Made by a program: the position numbers and the translations under genes
Shown: positions 48,020-63,100 of the stretch, piece by piece
Layout: every line of letters begins with the position of its first letter
Position numbering within the stretch: the first letter of the stretch is position 1
NCBI GenBank assembly: GCA_900708905.1
Contig: CAADRB010000057.1
Span: 813,526-877,525, forward strand
Source: Hymenolepis diminuta
Taxonomy: Eukaryota; Platyhelminthes; Cestoda; Cyclophyllidea; Hymenolepididae
Length of the DNA: 64,000 nt
Direction: 5' to 3'
The notes under the pieces: generated by a model
Told to the model about the DNA's origin: nothing
Database searches by the model: none
What the model saw: the letters and a program-made list of their open reading frames with translations, nothing else

Positions 48020-50877
48020 CTAATTTATTCATTTATACTTTTACAATTAGTTGAATTAATTCTAATATCTTCAAAACACATTTACTGAAAATTAAATAAC
48101 GATTTACCAATTTTGTTTATATTATTTAAGATACTCTTTTTTGTTTAAATTTTATGCCACCATTTACTGTGGTAATACATTTTATAAAACTATATTTGTT
48201 TTAGACAAGAACGAAATGAGCTATTTTTATACTTCTGTGGAACTTTTTGAAATTTTTCTGAACGTTATAAGAGGACTGGTTGAAAAATGATATGATGAAC
48301 ACATTTGGCATGGTTTTGATTTCTCTCTTGTAAAGGTTCTATCAAGTGTTAGATTAGTTATTATTCAAATGCAGCATTTAGGTCATAGTTGTCTTTGGAA
48401 ATAATTATCAAAGGTGTAAAAATGTATTTTTTATTGCATTTTTACTGTAACGTTTAGGATGCGAGAGTAGAGTCGTTCGTTTGAGATATTTAAATTTCAC
48501 AAATCCCCTTTCTTGACCCTGACTCTTAAGATGAGCTTAAATTTCCATTCTGCGGATATTTAACTCGTATGATTAAGTATTCTACTTCATCTAAAATGTG
48601 AAAAACGGACAGCACAAACTTTTAGTATTTTTAAATATTTTGTCACAAAACGACATGGCATTGTGAAGTCCGGAAGTCAAATAGTTTCGGATAAATGATA
48701 TAATGTTTAGCCAGTTGTTGTCATACTCAGAGATTGTGCTTAAATTAAAATAAAAAATAATTTTCTTTCGATTCACTAAGTTTTTGTTAATTTTTATCTT
48801 GTATGATTTCTGATAGATAACCTAAAGGTTCATATGTTTCAATGATTCTCCAACTGATTATAAATTGTTAAATAAGAGGCTGCACTCATATTAAATCAAA
48901 TTCGTGAAAAAATATGAAATTTTAAGCAGTTAAATATTTAAAATACAATAATAATGTTTAACAATAATAAATTAAAATCACGTAAAAATTTCTGTTTATT
49001 TCATTGTATTTCAAATGTTGAAACCTATTTTAAAATCAAAAGTGAGCTTATTATACTAAAACTTGGCTATAATCCTATCAAAGGGAATTAAAATATCGTT
49101 GAATGGAGTAAGAAACGGCTCAAAGCCCTTTAATATAGCTACTTTAGGAGCTTGTGCAGGTTAGAAATCGTGTTCTTCCAGGATACAGAGGCCTTTCCCG
49201 AGTGAAAAAATAAAGAATTAAGTAGGACCACAGGAAGGTATATGAAAGGTGTGGGAAGCGGAATTGGTTGGTAAGAGGAAAGGCGTCAGTACTGAACGAG
49301 AATAACTCGGAAACACGGAACTCGGAAATGATGTACGATAGGGCTGTCGACCTACTTTGTGTTCTTTGTTCATCGATGAGCAACTGACAGTTAGTAGGCA
49401 ATGCACAAACTGTGCAGACCTATAAGTGTCAGGGCGAGTAAATGATCCACATTCTTAATTTATATCAAGAAACAGATTCAGGGTATTTCATTCATCTCGA
49501 TCGCTTATATGTTCTTATGGAAAAAGTGAAATATAAAAGGAATAATTTACCTTAAAATTCTCACATGTCATGGACAAAACATATTGCGCATCTTTTTTGG
49601 ACTAAAAATAGGTCTAGGAAGGTTCGTATTAAAAAGACGACTTAGACTTGAAGATGCACAACATTTTAGGTAACATTTGAGGTAAAACGAAGGATAAAGA
49701 AAAATATGGATATCTCGATCTTGAATATTGAAGACTGATAAACAATTATTGGCCTTCAGAGCCTCAGGAAATTGAAAAATAATTTTGGAAAAAGGAACCT
49801 ATTTCCAATTTAATTAAAGTGAGATTATAAGCATGGTGCTCATATCGAAAACACTATACAACAGTACGCATGCGGTGGCCCATGGATATTTCTAACCCAA
49901 TTATCACATTTTTGACATATGAACTGGGTCAAAGCAGTCAAAATGAAGTATACATACGGTAACTAATAGGTCTGCTCGATTAATTATGATCTTGTAAAAT
50001 AAAATAGATCAAATCAGCTAACCAAATATTTTGCTCTTTTTCGTAATTATGCTTTCCCGCATGTAGTTCACTCCCTCCAATTCAAAATTTTTCTCTCCAC
50101 TCTCCTCTCAATCCTCCCTTTTCAGTCACTGAATACATCGCTGGTTCAGCCCTACTCTTGTTTTTTTCAGGAGCAATAGAAATATAAATTGGTGAATTGG
50201 CCTAAATTGGTGAAATTATTCAAGTATCTTTACAGTTGGAATTACCGTTTCCTTAACTCATTGAAGAAGCAAATTTGCAAGAGCACGAAGTAAATTTGTT
50301 AAACCATCATTCGCAGTTATTTTATGACGATGAAACAGCAAATCAATTTAACTTAACCGACATTTTCTAATTTATAAAAAATAATGGACGATATTTTTAT
50401 GACTTTTAAATTAAGAGATAAGATTATCTTACAAGTTACAGCAAACAATTCTGTAAGAGTGTGATTTCAGCTGGAGTCTCAAAGAGTCCCTTAAAACGCA
50501 TGGAGTCTACTTAATCAGTTTGGTTTTTATCCTGGCCAGGTCAGGTTATGTAGCAAAATTTCAGCAGCTTTAAGCACCAAATTGCATAGCCACATTTATT
50601 TGAAGGAGAAATAAACTACTGTTTTTATAATAAAGTTTAAAAGAACAGAGTCAGGCCCAACCAAAGTGATAAAGAAGCGCATATTTTAGGTCAGCACATT
50701 ACCAATAGGGTTGAATATATACTTGTAAAATTTCATTCTACTGACTAATTTAAAGTAAATCTTTCAAAAAATAAGAACGAACAAAGACATTAATACTCCT
50801 TTTTTCTCGTATGCAATATAATCAATAATACAGCGTCAAAATATGCATCAACTTTAGTTCTATTTTCCATTTTCGCT
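48020..50877. other. Intergenic, nothing convincing
   Basis: Contains an open minus-strand block at 48591-48776 and paired overlapping minus-strand ORFs at 49144-49406, none with recognisable motifs. The right end carries the 3' UTR of the Kirrel-like gene, with a minus-strand AATAAA near 50599-50604. Confidence 0.4.
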
Positions 50878-53800
50878 TTATGTTGGAAATGCATGATCTT
50901 GAAAGCCATCAGTAGCACCAGAATGATTAGTTAGGAGTGCAATTCTAGACATCCCAACGTTGGACACAGGACTGGCGGTAAGGGCGTCAGTCGTCGTGGT
51001 AACGTAGAGAGTTGGTGAGGGACTGGTGGAGGTTTCGTGGAGACGACTGAGCAATGGGGTGTTTGGACTGGTGCTGGTTACACATTTGTACAGAGCACCT
51101 TCTTCACAAGAAACGACATGTATTGGACTACGAAGAAGACTGAAGTTAATAAAGGTAAGTATCATTTTTGACAAATATTAATTGTGCGAAAAGACCACAT
51201 AGTGGCTATGAAGTCGCTTAGTGTTAATGATTATCCTTGAATTATACCCATAAACTTTAAGTCTTTATTAAACTAATGACACTCGAATTAAAGGAAGAGT
51301 TCAAGCTCACCTCGCATAAGATTGCATAGGATAGGAGTGTGAAACACAACTGGTAATGGGATGTATCTGAAGTTATAACAAAATAGGTATTTAATATGTA
51401 TATAAGATATTAATCGAAAACCTAAGTTAAATGGAATTCACATTTGAGTTGTCTCCCATGAATTCATCCCTTACGCTATATCGGCCCAAAGTCGAAATTC
51501 GATCTAAAATAGAAAAAAATAAAACAAAATGAGTGTTTGAATAAAGACTAAAAAATATACAAATATTTGTTACAAACTACAAAATGTGTTTTTATACCGG
51601 CCAAGAAAATAACGTGGGTTAGATACAATCTAATAATCTAAATGACCAAACAACAAATACCTTCGAGTAGCACAAAAATCTGACTCAAACCTAACAGAAC
51701 TTCAAGGTAGAAAATTAGTACCATGTTTTATGTCTAATCAACTGCCAAAAAGAACAGTGAAGAGTACAGACGACAGCAACACGATATGAGAGTGTTAGAA
51801 ATGTGTAGAATTCTACCACGTCGGCTCATAACTCTGCTCAATTCTAATAGTCAGATGACGATTTTTATTGGTTGCTCATCGAAGGACAAAGAACGCGAAA
51901 TTAATCATCTTCACCATTATCATTTTGATTCGATCAGTTTAACATATCTGAGGTTCCATCCACTCAATATTGGTGCCTTTTCCTTTCCTTTCAATACATA
52001 ATTCCTCTTCTTCCTTTGTTCCTACCTCACTAATTCTTCTGCTTTTATCCACTATACGCACAACCAAACTTAATTTTGGTAAAAGCTAGTGTATCAAGGT
52101 AGTCTCTTTGAGGCTTATCTGTTTGTAAGGGGATAACTCTTTGTCTAGCTCATCGGACTCCTAAAGTAGCTTTACTTACATGATTAGTGGAAATTATAGA
52201 GGTGAATTGATTAACAGACAACATGTTTTTAAGTAAATTCAGTCTTTGTTAAGATAAATGGATAAACATGTAGAAAATTAATTAAAGAGACGGAGATTCC
52301 TCATTAAGATTTCATAATAATGGAAAAGTAGGAAGATTTCACATTTTAAACAATAGACACATTAAGCACTTTTTAAACTTCTCAATCTTGTTAAAATGGG
52401 CATATCATGTGAAATTTGAAAGAAATGCGATTGGTAATTTGGTTATTAAGCTCACTGACATGACATATTCGTTTAACTGTTCTAGGAATTATGTTAACAA
52501 AATAAGAAGAAATATAAGCATTATTTCATCGAGGGGAACGCTTAATAAAACGCAAATAATGTGGATGAAATGATTCCAAGGTCGTTTGCCAGTGAGTTTG
52601 ATTTGAAAATCATCGAAAAACTCACCGCAATGCAAATCAACGGACGAGTTGTGATTCGCTGTAATGATTCTTGTTGTTTTACAACCTCTTTTATGAATAA
52701 TGTGTCGCCGAATGATCCAACAAAGCAAACCGAAGAATATTGCTGCGATGACTGTTACTACGCCAACCGTAATTGCCAAAATGTACGGCATCTCCTCTGC
52801 GAAGAAAATAAAAATATTCTAGTCCGTTTTTATAAAAAACATAACATATTGGCATTAGTCAGTGTTACAGAAATTATTTTCGGGGCTTGGGAAAACTTAC
52901 GAAATGTATTTTGTGTGAGAGGTGGCGATATAACGATAAGTTTGTTAGTTTTAGACGGGAATTTATATTTAAAAGATATCTGAATTATTTTGCCAACAAA
53001 TTCTAAATAATATGTAATAGTGCAAAATATGCTATCTAACCAGAGTTGCGGGTTCCCGATAAATTTGAGACCTCAACACTTAGTCATACACTTATAATCT
53101 TTAGCCTGCAAAATTCTAGTTGCTCGTCAAATGTTCTAATTGAATTATGCATCAGCTTAGTCAAGTAACGACTGAAGAGACAAAACACAAATTCATTTCA
53201 ATCGCTCGAACTTTAGCTACAAATAGTTTCATTAAAAGTCGATGAACGTGATCAGAAGTTCTAGAATTTGTACTTCTGCTTCAGAATGAACAAGTTAATT
53301 CCCTTAGCTGATCTAGAAGATCCCGTCATTTCTATTAATATGTACGTACACTCTGCCTCTGATATACTGACAGTTTGTTTGGACAAAAAGCCACCAGTTT
53401 CGTGGTAGATAAAACTTCATTCATTAATAGAAAGAAGAGGCGTTTATCGTCATTAATTGTCTTTGTTAAAATCATAAAATGCCTGCCCATCTGTAGCCGC
53501 CACATGATAGCTCATAGTTCTGCTCAGCCTAAACCGCCTCAGAGAGACTTACAAAAAGGGTAAAACTAGACAGCCATTCTAGGCTTACTTTATTTAGTCT
53601 ATGCTCATAATCCGACTGTTGCGTGCCCCGTTTAGACGTGTAACCCAGCTAACTTTCGTGCAACTCTCTCCTCTCTCCTTTCTCCGCTATCGTATTATAC
53701 ATCAGTGGTCCATCTAGACTCGCCTTCTTTAAGGTTACTAGATCTTAAATGGGATATCACATTCAGATTATAGGTTTGTTGGAATAAGCGTCACTTTATT

Positions 53801-56800
53801 TATCTACGAGTTCTATAGGATGAAATTTTTTAAAATATGACTGTGTTATTGAATTGACGCAGCGTTATGCAACAATTACAAAATTTATATTATTTGTAGG
53901 ATATAAATCTTTTGATTAAGGCGCACTTTATAAACTGAAGGAAAACATGGGCTTAAAAGTAGACTATTCTTTATATCCTCTTTTGTATTCGTTTATTCCC
54001 CTTGTGCATACTGAATCCTTTCCCTTCATTGGACTGGATGTGTACCCAAGGAAATAGAATAGCCTCTAACTTATCAAACAAGCACAATAACTTCCACAAA
54101 ATCAGCCCACATTATAATATGGATTTGTTTACCTAATTCGTTAAACGCAATGACAGATGAAGCGCTACCGAAGGGTGTGATTACCGTACAGTTGTAGCTG
54201 CCGAAGTGTTCCTTGGAGATTTTTGGGAAAACCAGAGCGCTTTTTGAGCCAATCAATTCCTCCTCGTGTTCCAAATGCAAACTAAAACAAAGAGTTTTAA
54301 AATTTGGGTGAAGATGAGGCAAGCCAATAGAAAAATTAATTCATGTGCAGTGTTGATAATTTATAAACACTGTAAATTAATGTAGAAATTAAATTCTCCA
54401 ATAGTATTTCAATTTTTATTACGACTGAATTAAATATTTTCGTATTGAATATGACTTCAATACAAACTGAGAGGGCTTTCAAAACTATTTCATTTCTATG
54501 CATTTTCATTGATTTATTTTCTGAATTCGGGTAGTCTCGCTCGAGCACAAATAGTCCCCGTAAAATTGGGAGTTATTTAAAGATTTACAGATAAGACAAA
54601 TGTTTTATAACTGGCAATGGCAGGAACAACTCATTTTTTGCAACTTCTCATATCAGTAGTGAGGAAAAAGATGACACATCACTTATATGTCTAAAAGTAT
54701 ATTAATTGCAATTAATATACTAATCTATTTTGGGAGCTGAAAGGGAAGATCCACTTAATGATCCTGACCTAGAGTTTTAATTGGCCAAATATGACTGGGA
54801 CGATTATCTGGAGGGTTTAAATCGATAATTTAGTTAAAAATTAATCTAACCTTGAAGACGAAATGACACCGGATGGGGCAGTTGAGCTGGACCAAAGGAA
54901 ATCTTGCGGTGAAGCTCTTGGTAAGGCGATAACCTTGCAAATTAGGCGACCTGAATCACCAATACGGCCAATCACTCGCTGGGGAGTTTCAATTGTTGGA
55001 GGTCCTAAAAGAATTATTTAATAAGTTCTCATTTTCGATATATTAAGGATATATAAATTCTGACGACGTAAGAGTTTAACATGGTCGATGAGCATCTTCT
55101 ACATTCTACTCAGTAAAACAATACCATGAAACAAGCTAATCCATGTAATTGACTCAGTAGGAAAAGCTTGAAGACACCTAAAGCGTACCATACCCAAACA
55201 TATTGTAAATTTTATTTGATAGTATTATTTTTTTTTCATTCTTAAAGATATAACTATGGCGGGACCGATGAATTAGTTTGTTGACTTTTTCTGGAACAGA
55301 TTGTACTCCCATGGGTCTCATTAGTTGAAAATTGATAGATGAATATTTCGTGAATTATTTCCTGGGGACAAAGCACTTCTTTGCAGCCCCCAGTCATTCG
55401 TACTGGTTCATGTTATTAGTAACAATTTCCACAAAGTCTTGTGAATAATCTTGCCGTCTTACATGGAAATTAACGATAAACTACTCTATCGCCACCTATA
55501 TACGATAATTCTTGCTGTGAGAATAAAATAAGTGCGAGTAAGTGTAGACACGAAGTTGTCTTTCCAGATAGCCACTCTTTAAATCTCTATGTTTTGGCAT
55601 CATACTGAATTCAGCTTGCCTGATCTCGGATTTCTGAAGTTCCAGTTTTATAATATACATCAGAATCAAATATATGGTAGTCAGACGAGAAAATGACCTT
55701 CGCTCTCTGGAATTGAAATATCCTTCAAAAATATTCTCCTGATGTAATATTTGGTATATCCGTCCTCCCATTGCATGAGCGCTATAGAATACTCAACACT
55801 ATGGATCAATAAAAGATGGCAGAATGTAATTTAACTGTTATATATACAACTGTCTACTACGGAAAGCAACGCTTGCAAGATTGATGTTGGGAAATGTTGG
55901 CTTTAGACATTGCTATGGCGATTAATTATCAGCATATCGGGACTCATCACATACATTTGAACAAGACGTTCAAGAGGTCTTTTATCTACTTTCTTATAGT
56001 ATGTCGGTATACTAATGGATCTTTAAAAAGAAATAATAAATCAGAATATGAAGCAAAAGTGTCTGTTGTAATTTTTATGCATTCTTTTATGCTCATAAGA
56101 TCCGTTAACGGATAGGGAAAGGCATCAAACCTTAGTAAATATTTTGGAGATAATATCTATTTTTGCACTCATTATGATCAAATCTTCGTCTATCTTTAAA
56201 TGATTTGAAGGGTTTAAAATAAGGGCCAAATGTAAAAATTTTAATCACGTGCGGAAAATGAGATGTTTGTGGAAGCATCTTATATTTATCTCAGCCCAGT
56301 GGGAGTTGAAATGGGAATCAGACCATTCAGACACTTTAAGAGCATGTGTTATTTTAGCGTAACACAAAATTATTGAATAATTTCAACAGATTTTTTGATT
56401 ACTCAAAAGAATTGCATTAACTCCATTTGCATTAATATTATTTCACGTCTAATACTATTTTAATTTATTATCGTACAAGAAACTTGGTCTAAGTATCCTA
56501 ATAAAGTTGGATGATAAAATGCATGTCAATCTTACCGGATTCCGCCAATACGGTGATTTTTCTGACCTCTTTCTGCGCCGCCAACCCAACACAAATGTAA
56601 ATGCCAAAACTGTCGACTGAACGCGCCTTCACATTCAGAGCGGAGTAGCGTTCCTCTGATCGCTGTTTCTAGATAAGACAAATATTTAACTTAATGAATT
56701 AATTTTTCCTTTACATTAGTTTTCATTAATTTGGTAAGAATTTAATCAATGAAGACTAAACATTTTCAATAACTTGGATGAATTTAGCAACTAGAAGAAA

Positions 56801-59800
56801 AAATTTTCCTACTTCTATGACTCCAAAATTGAGTGCCACCATCCAAACCTATAAAATTGGCAAACTGGAATGTTTAATTTCACAAGTGGTCAGAGGAATG
56901 CAACCTAGATCAGAGATGGAAGCAAAGCTTGGACTTAAACCATTGTCTAAAAGAGTTTTTCAACTCCCTGCCTTGATATTTAGACGTGACGCGGTTTAGG
57001 ACAAAGTGCTTTATTGCAATTGTGATGCATTTAAATATTAAAGTCTTCCAATTTACCTTCCAATTTACCTATCCTCGGTGAATATTTTATTTGAAACAAT
57101 GTACTCCTTGCATGAACCATGCCTTTGACACAACATAAATGGACTAAGTATTTAAAGATCACGATTATCGTTTAAAAATATGACCTTTCCTCCATTGAAA
57201 TGAATGAAGTGCGGCTGATTTACATGATTGAAGTTCATATGAATGGAAGTTCTACCTTTCGCAAATCTGTATTTTATCTTTACTGTTTGATATTAATGAT
57301 CAAGAAGAACATTTTTTATAAATTGTCTATAATATGTTCTCTTTTATATACCCGTTTATTCTTCTAAATATCAATTTTAACCAAAAATAGGTTGATCTCG
57401 CTGAGCCCTTGAATAAACGTAATTCGTGTCCGTGATAAGCCAATATTATACCTCACTTATAATGCAGTTACAGGCTGCACCTCATCTCCTGCAACTTTGA
57501 AATTCTTCTCGAAATTTTGACTTGACATTTACCGTTTAACACAAAACAAGGAAAAATTGGTCATAATTTCTTCTTAACCTAACTTTATATGTAAAGTCTA
57601 TGTAAAAGATATGATGTGTCATTCAAATATTGGATCACAATCTCGGTCTTACTTTAAAATCCCTGGAGTCCAAATCGGCTTGTAGAAATGATCTTAACAA
57701 GCGGTGGGTAATCACTGTTGGCGTATATAAACCAGCAGCATTCGGGTGGGCCTCCATTGTAGCCCTATTGACAACCCTGATACCTTGATAGTGATACCAT
57801 GTCACCATAGCTGGTGGATTGGCCTCTACTTGACACGTCAGATGTGCTGTTCCGCCCATGGCTATTGATTCTACCTCCTCTTCAGGTCCTTGCAGTTTTG
57901 GACCATCTCAAATAACAATAGAAAGGCAAATATTTTAAAATTAATAATCAGAACATCACTAGATTATATAAATGTGCATTTAAAAATTACAAAGTATATG
58001 TCAGTTTAGTCTCTCCACCGAATACTAATAATACTGTAGCACTTCTATGCTATATGTATGTGCATTGGCTGGCCAGGTCTGAAAATGAAAAACACACCGT
58101 CAGCCAATTTCATTTAATAGCCCCACGTTTATGCATCTACTTTTCCCCTGACTGTAATTCCTTCACCCCATACTTATTTAAGCGGGTTATCAGATTTCTC
58201 TTATAATTCTTCGTTAAGCATCTTTGGCTGTTTGAGCAAATTTATTTGGGAAACAGATCTCGATAAAATTCAATCAAATTAAAGCTACTTATTCGACCAT
58301 AAGTACTACAGTTACTGAAATATGACTGTAAAGTTTGGGACAAGCTTATAGTTCTGTTCATTGGTATCCCTTTAAAATCCGATCGATAGTTTTATATGGT
58401 TTTGCAATCTTAAAAGAACAGGAACATTTAATCACTAGAGCCAAGGTAATTTAAATTACTTCAACTTGTAAGATTCTCCGTTTTCATTTTTTAATTGCAT
58501 AAACTTTATTCCAAATTTTTGCAGAAATGCTGAATTAAATGATAAAAAAAGTTATTTTTTTGTGGTGTTTTAAAATGCAAACCTTAATTTGTGAGATGCA
58601 AAAGTAGTGGGTAGTTCCTAAGTGATGCGTTCCAAGTCAAATACTGGATCGAAATATTGGTTAAGAAGAAACTGGAATGCCTGAATAAAACACGTTTATT
58701 TCATGCTTGCGTGGAAAGGTTTAGTACTGGATAATACCTATCACGTCAAATTCTCGATACGAAATGAAACGTTCATAAACCAGAGTGTTAATTCTTAAGG
58801 TCAAGTACAATTAAAAACCGGAAAATAATATTCTTTTATTATCAAGCGTAAATTCATTTTCTTCTAAACATTAACGATCATCATGTTATTATTATGCCTT
58901 ATGAGTATGTGCGTTGCAGACACGAAAATGAAATCTGGCTCCTAATTGTGGTTTAAAAGTGTAGAAAATTTATAAATGGACAAAGAATTTGAAAAAGGAC
59001 CTAAAATAGGAGCTTAAATTGTATACTTATTCATTTTAAACAAAACGATTTAGGTACAAATTTAACAGATTCTACAGACTTTTTATTCAAAATACACTTT
59101 TCACCCAGTCTATGTAACGGACAACGCAATATTTTTCCATTTCTGTCATGATAAATGAGAGTTAAGCGTTATAAATATATTCCATTCATTTAATCAAATT
59201 ACTCGTTCAAACAAATTATAAACTTTCCTATTTAGTCCTTAAAGTCAAACTATAATTTATTTTTAAGATTAAACTTTAGTTGAATATTCAGTAAGAGCTT
59301 AAAAGTATACTATTCGATTTAAATGCAAGGTAAATTGCGTTGGTAAAATTTTCGCGGGTTAAATTTATAGGATACCCTTAGTATTGAGCTACTAACCGTA
59401 AAGACTGGGAGGGAGCTAAAACCTTCAATCCCCAAATCGAAAAATTACCGGCTCCATCGTATCCTCTAATGCCTGGGAGTAACTGAATACGTTCGTTTAC
59501 TTTAGGTACAAATAGAACAGCGCCGAGAAGTCTGTTTGAAATCGCTTCAACAGACTAATAAACAAAAAGTAGTTTTCTAGAACATGGAATAAACACACTA
59601 TCAATCCCAGGTATGTCGTAAATAGGATGAATGACGCATCAAATTGATATTGATTGATATAGGTATTGGTATCGGCAAATATTTTGTTATAACTGGATAT
59701 CCGCATTGCTACACTTTATCACTATTAATTGCTCTAAAATGTAGTTTATAGGTGCCTTTGTTTAAAAGTCATAGAAAAATAATGTAATGTTTGCTTCCTA

Positions 59801-60101
59801 TTCCATTCAACCTGCTCTTGACTTTGAGAGACAAATTGAATAGTAGTATGAAGTATTATTGATTAGCTTAGGTAAATTTGAAACTTTTACAATTGCACGT
59901 ATGGTTAGCGATGGTGCAAAAAGAAAGAGGAGAAAGCACACACATTTGGTCGGATCATTCTGCATCAGTATCATTAAAATCAATAACGAATATAGTAAAA
60001 TTTAACAATTGTTTAGTTATTAGTTTTGGTTACTTTCATGAAAAATCATAGCCGGGATATTTAAACTACCGATCTGAACGATCAATAATCCCCTTTAAAA
60101 T

Positions 60102-60136
<35 letters not shown>

Positions 60137-63100
60137 AATATGGAATGGATCAAGCAGTTAAAATGGATTGAGATTGGTAGGGTTAAAAGGCTTTGCCGTG
60201 GGCTTATTTCCTCTTTAGTTTCATAACAATACTAGTTACCTTTTATCGATATGATCTCCGTGCAAATATCCCTAACTAATAACGTGAAAATGAATTAATT
60301 TGTTCCCTTAGAGTTAAGGAGACTGTCTGCAGTGCATCATCATTGGTGGACACTCCTTTTTGTAGTAGGAAGTTAGACTAACAAGCGAATATTAATATAA
60401 ATTTATTTAACTTGCGTAGTCCATATTCATTTTCATTTTTTGTTCTGTGTGTGATTTAAAGAACTGGTAAGGAATGTACCTCTTCTGGTCCACATGGTTT
60501 CAATATTTTGTCAATTTTAACAAATTAGATGGATAAGCTGGACACATTTGAGGATAAAGGGAGGTCAATCATACTCCATTCGTCGTGTCTCGAAGGGAGT
60601 TTACCGTAAGGTCCAACACCAATGCTCCAGATACTACAAAGTGAATACATACTTTTAGCGTATTTTACTTAAAGATCTATCAAGCTAAGATTTGGGCAAG
60701 TAGTCTACAGCTTTCGAAAATGCATTCACTGAGGAGAGGGTAAAGTGAGATTTGGAGGTTTCAATCTTGATACCCTGATATTTGTACGACGGTTTCCGGT
60801 CTCTTTGTAATGTCTTGAAATATTTTGAGAGTACTTTTTGTTCCGGAGCGAAATTGTAAGGGTAATTAGATGGAAATTTTAAAGATATATATTTTCAAGA
60901 AGAGAGATTTGTTTTCATTTGTGTTTTGAAATTTTGAATTTCGAAAATCCATTCGAGAATACGAAGCATACACCGAACTTTACCACGTTTAAAATAAGAT
61001 CATGATGTCACTCACATTTTCAAATAATCTTTAAGTTGGCATAAACTTAGGTTTGCATTTTGCAAGCTTTCTTCTTTCAATACTCAAGTTGCTATCAAGA
61101 TGATGCGAGCTAACTAGACTCTTACATAGGGGAGCTTATCAAAGTTCATTTGAGTTCATTTTTAAGTTCCCGAATTAGAATATGAATAAAAATGTCCAAT
61201 TAATATCTGATAAAAAATTACTGTGAGCCAATTAAGCTGACGTATTGATGACAGTTTTTAAATATTTTATGAATTCAATGTCACTGATGGTGCTTTTCGA
61301 ACGTGATTAATCATTTGAGCTGGCTTATGGGAAGAACTTTGGTGCAATTAATAATGACATAACGATTTAACAACTGCTGTTGTTATGCGAAAAATATTCC
61401 ACGAGCGCATATATAATGCTATTTATTAATCTTAAAGGTGGTTTCGTAGACTGCTATATACACAAAGAAAAATACGTACCAGCGGTACATATGCCGAAAT
61501 ACCGAGAAAAAACGATGATAATATTTCTCTTACAAATTTTTTGAAAATAAAATGATTAATGAAAACATTTAATAACTTACCATACGGATTAATGACAAAA
61601 GTTCACATTATTTAAAAAATGACCGGAAATGCAAATAAGGAACCCTTAAACCATTGAACTTTTTTCCAATGCTTCCTCTACGACAGCAAATTTTACTTTA
61701 TTACAGAAGGGCTTGAAATTAGCGGCAGGTTCCTTAGAAAATGAAATTTCAGATTTAAATCTTGTCAGGGAGTGGAAAAAAAACAGCGGAGGATAATTTG
61801 GTGAAGTCCTTTCTTATCAGGAAAAATGTGATTCTAATATCTCTTTATGAATTTTCAGTATATTGAATCAATTAATCATTTATACTAGCGAATTGGTATC
61901 AATATTTAGCATTAAACTTCTTCTGGTATTATACTTATTTTGATTTCAATAGCTTTGCACAATAAGTTAATCAATGTGACAACAGTGTCTGTGTGTCAAT
62001 CTATATGAAGATAAGGAATTTTTCATTTAAATAACTTCAAATAAAACGTCAAATAACTGTTAAATTTTCAGAACGTTTCTGGAAGCATTAATGAGTACCG
62101 CAAATGAACAATACGATGTCTACTAAAATTCTTTAAATCAAAGTATGGAAGTGATAACAAAATTGAATCTTTTTTTTTAAAACGATTGATTCGGATGGAT
62201 GCCTTTTCTTTTATTGTAAAACGAATGCTGAATTCCTTGCAAAAAGTGAGATTAAGAAATTGCGGACAAACCTAAACCTTCGTTCTTAGGAACTAGTACC
62301 TTCAGATATCAAAGGAACGTTTTAAAACTTTTCCTTTAACTGAACGGGATACCCTCAATTGCTTAAGCAATAAAGGCTCACGGATAGATTTTCGCCAATT
62401 ACAATTTGGTTTATCGAGAAATCATCGGTTTTAAGACCAAGTTCACCGAATTTCACAATTCAGTTCCTATCCTTAGTGCATCTTTTAGCAAGACCTATTG
62501 AGCGTTCTCTATTGAGTTGAATGTTATTATGATGAAAGCGTTGGCTATCCTTGTTTTTTTTCAAATTTAGATGGACCCTTAGTGATCCTTCAGTGGTAAT
62601 ATCAGGAAAAATCATTTCGAGATAAGGTGTGAAATACTTAAAGCTCTAATGATATTTTTTCAATCTTCCCGATGCAAATCTTCCTGCATTTACTCAATGG
62701 GATAATACCTTTATTAATTGACTATCCAGGGCAAATAGAAATACTTATTACATATGAGTTTAAAGGAGGTGAGTACACAATCAGTTTGCTCACAATTGTA
62801 TTCACCTATAAAATTATACCATTTTAATAAAAAATGGAAAAGATATTTTGCCCATAATTTCACTTAGAAATGTTATTTTTATCAAAAAAATGAAGTCTGC
62901 CGAAAATAATTCCGAATGAAAGAAATACAACCAACAAATGGTAGTTAAAGTAATTTGATTCGTCATGGATATATATATATGATCCTCTTTTGCGACAAAC
63001 AGTAGTATTTAAGTTAACGAAGATTCGATAAAATTTAGACAAACCTTTGTCAGTCCACAAGCATACTGCGGATTTGTATCTGCTCTTCCTTCAGAACACA

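Noticed and set aside
52561..52983. 140-codon plus-strand ORF with many cysteines
   Set aside because: Its first part is antisense to the Kirrel-like transmembrane exon, and the rest is AT-rich intron without motifs.
55496..55771. 91-codon minus-strand ORF in a Kirrel-like intron
   Set aside because: The flanking Ig exons already join in phase and encode a complete domain; this ORF has no Ig features.
56778..56999. 73-codon plus-strand ORF inside a Kirrel-like intron
   Set aside because: No motif, no neighbouring exons, and a length within chance expectation; kept out pending transcript evidence.
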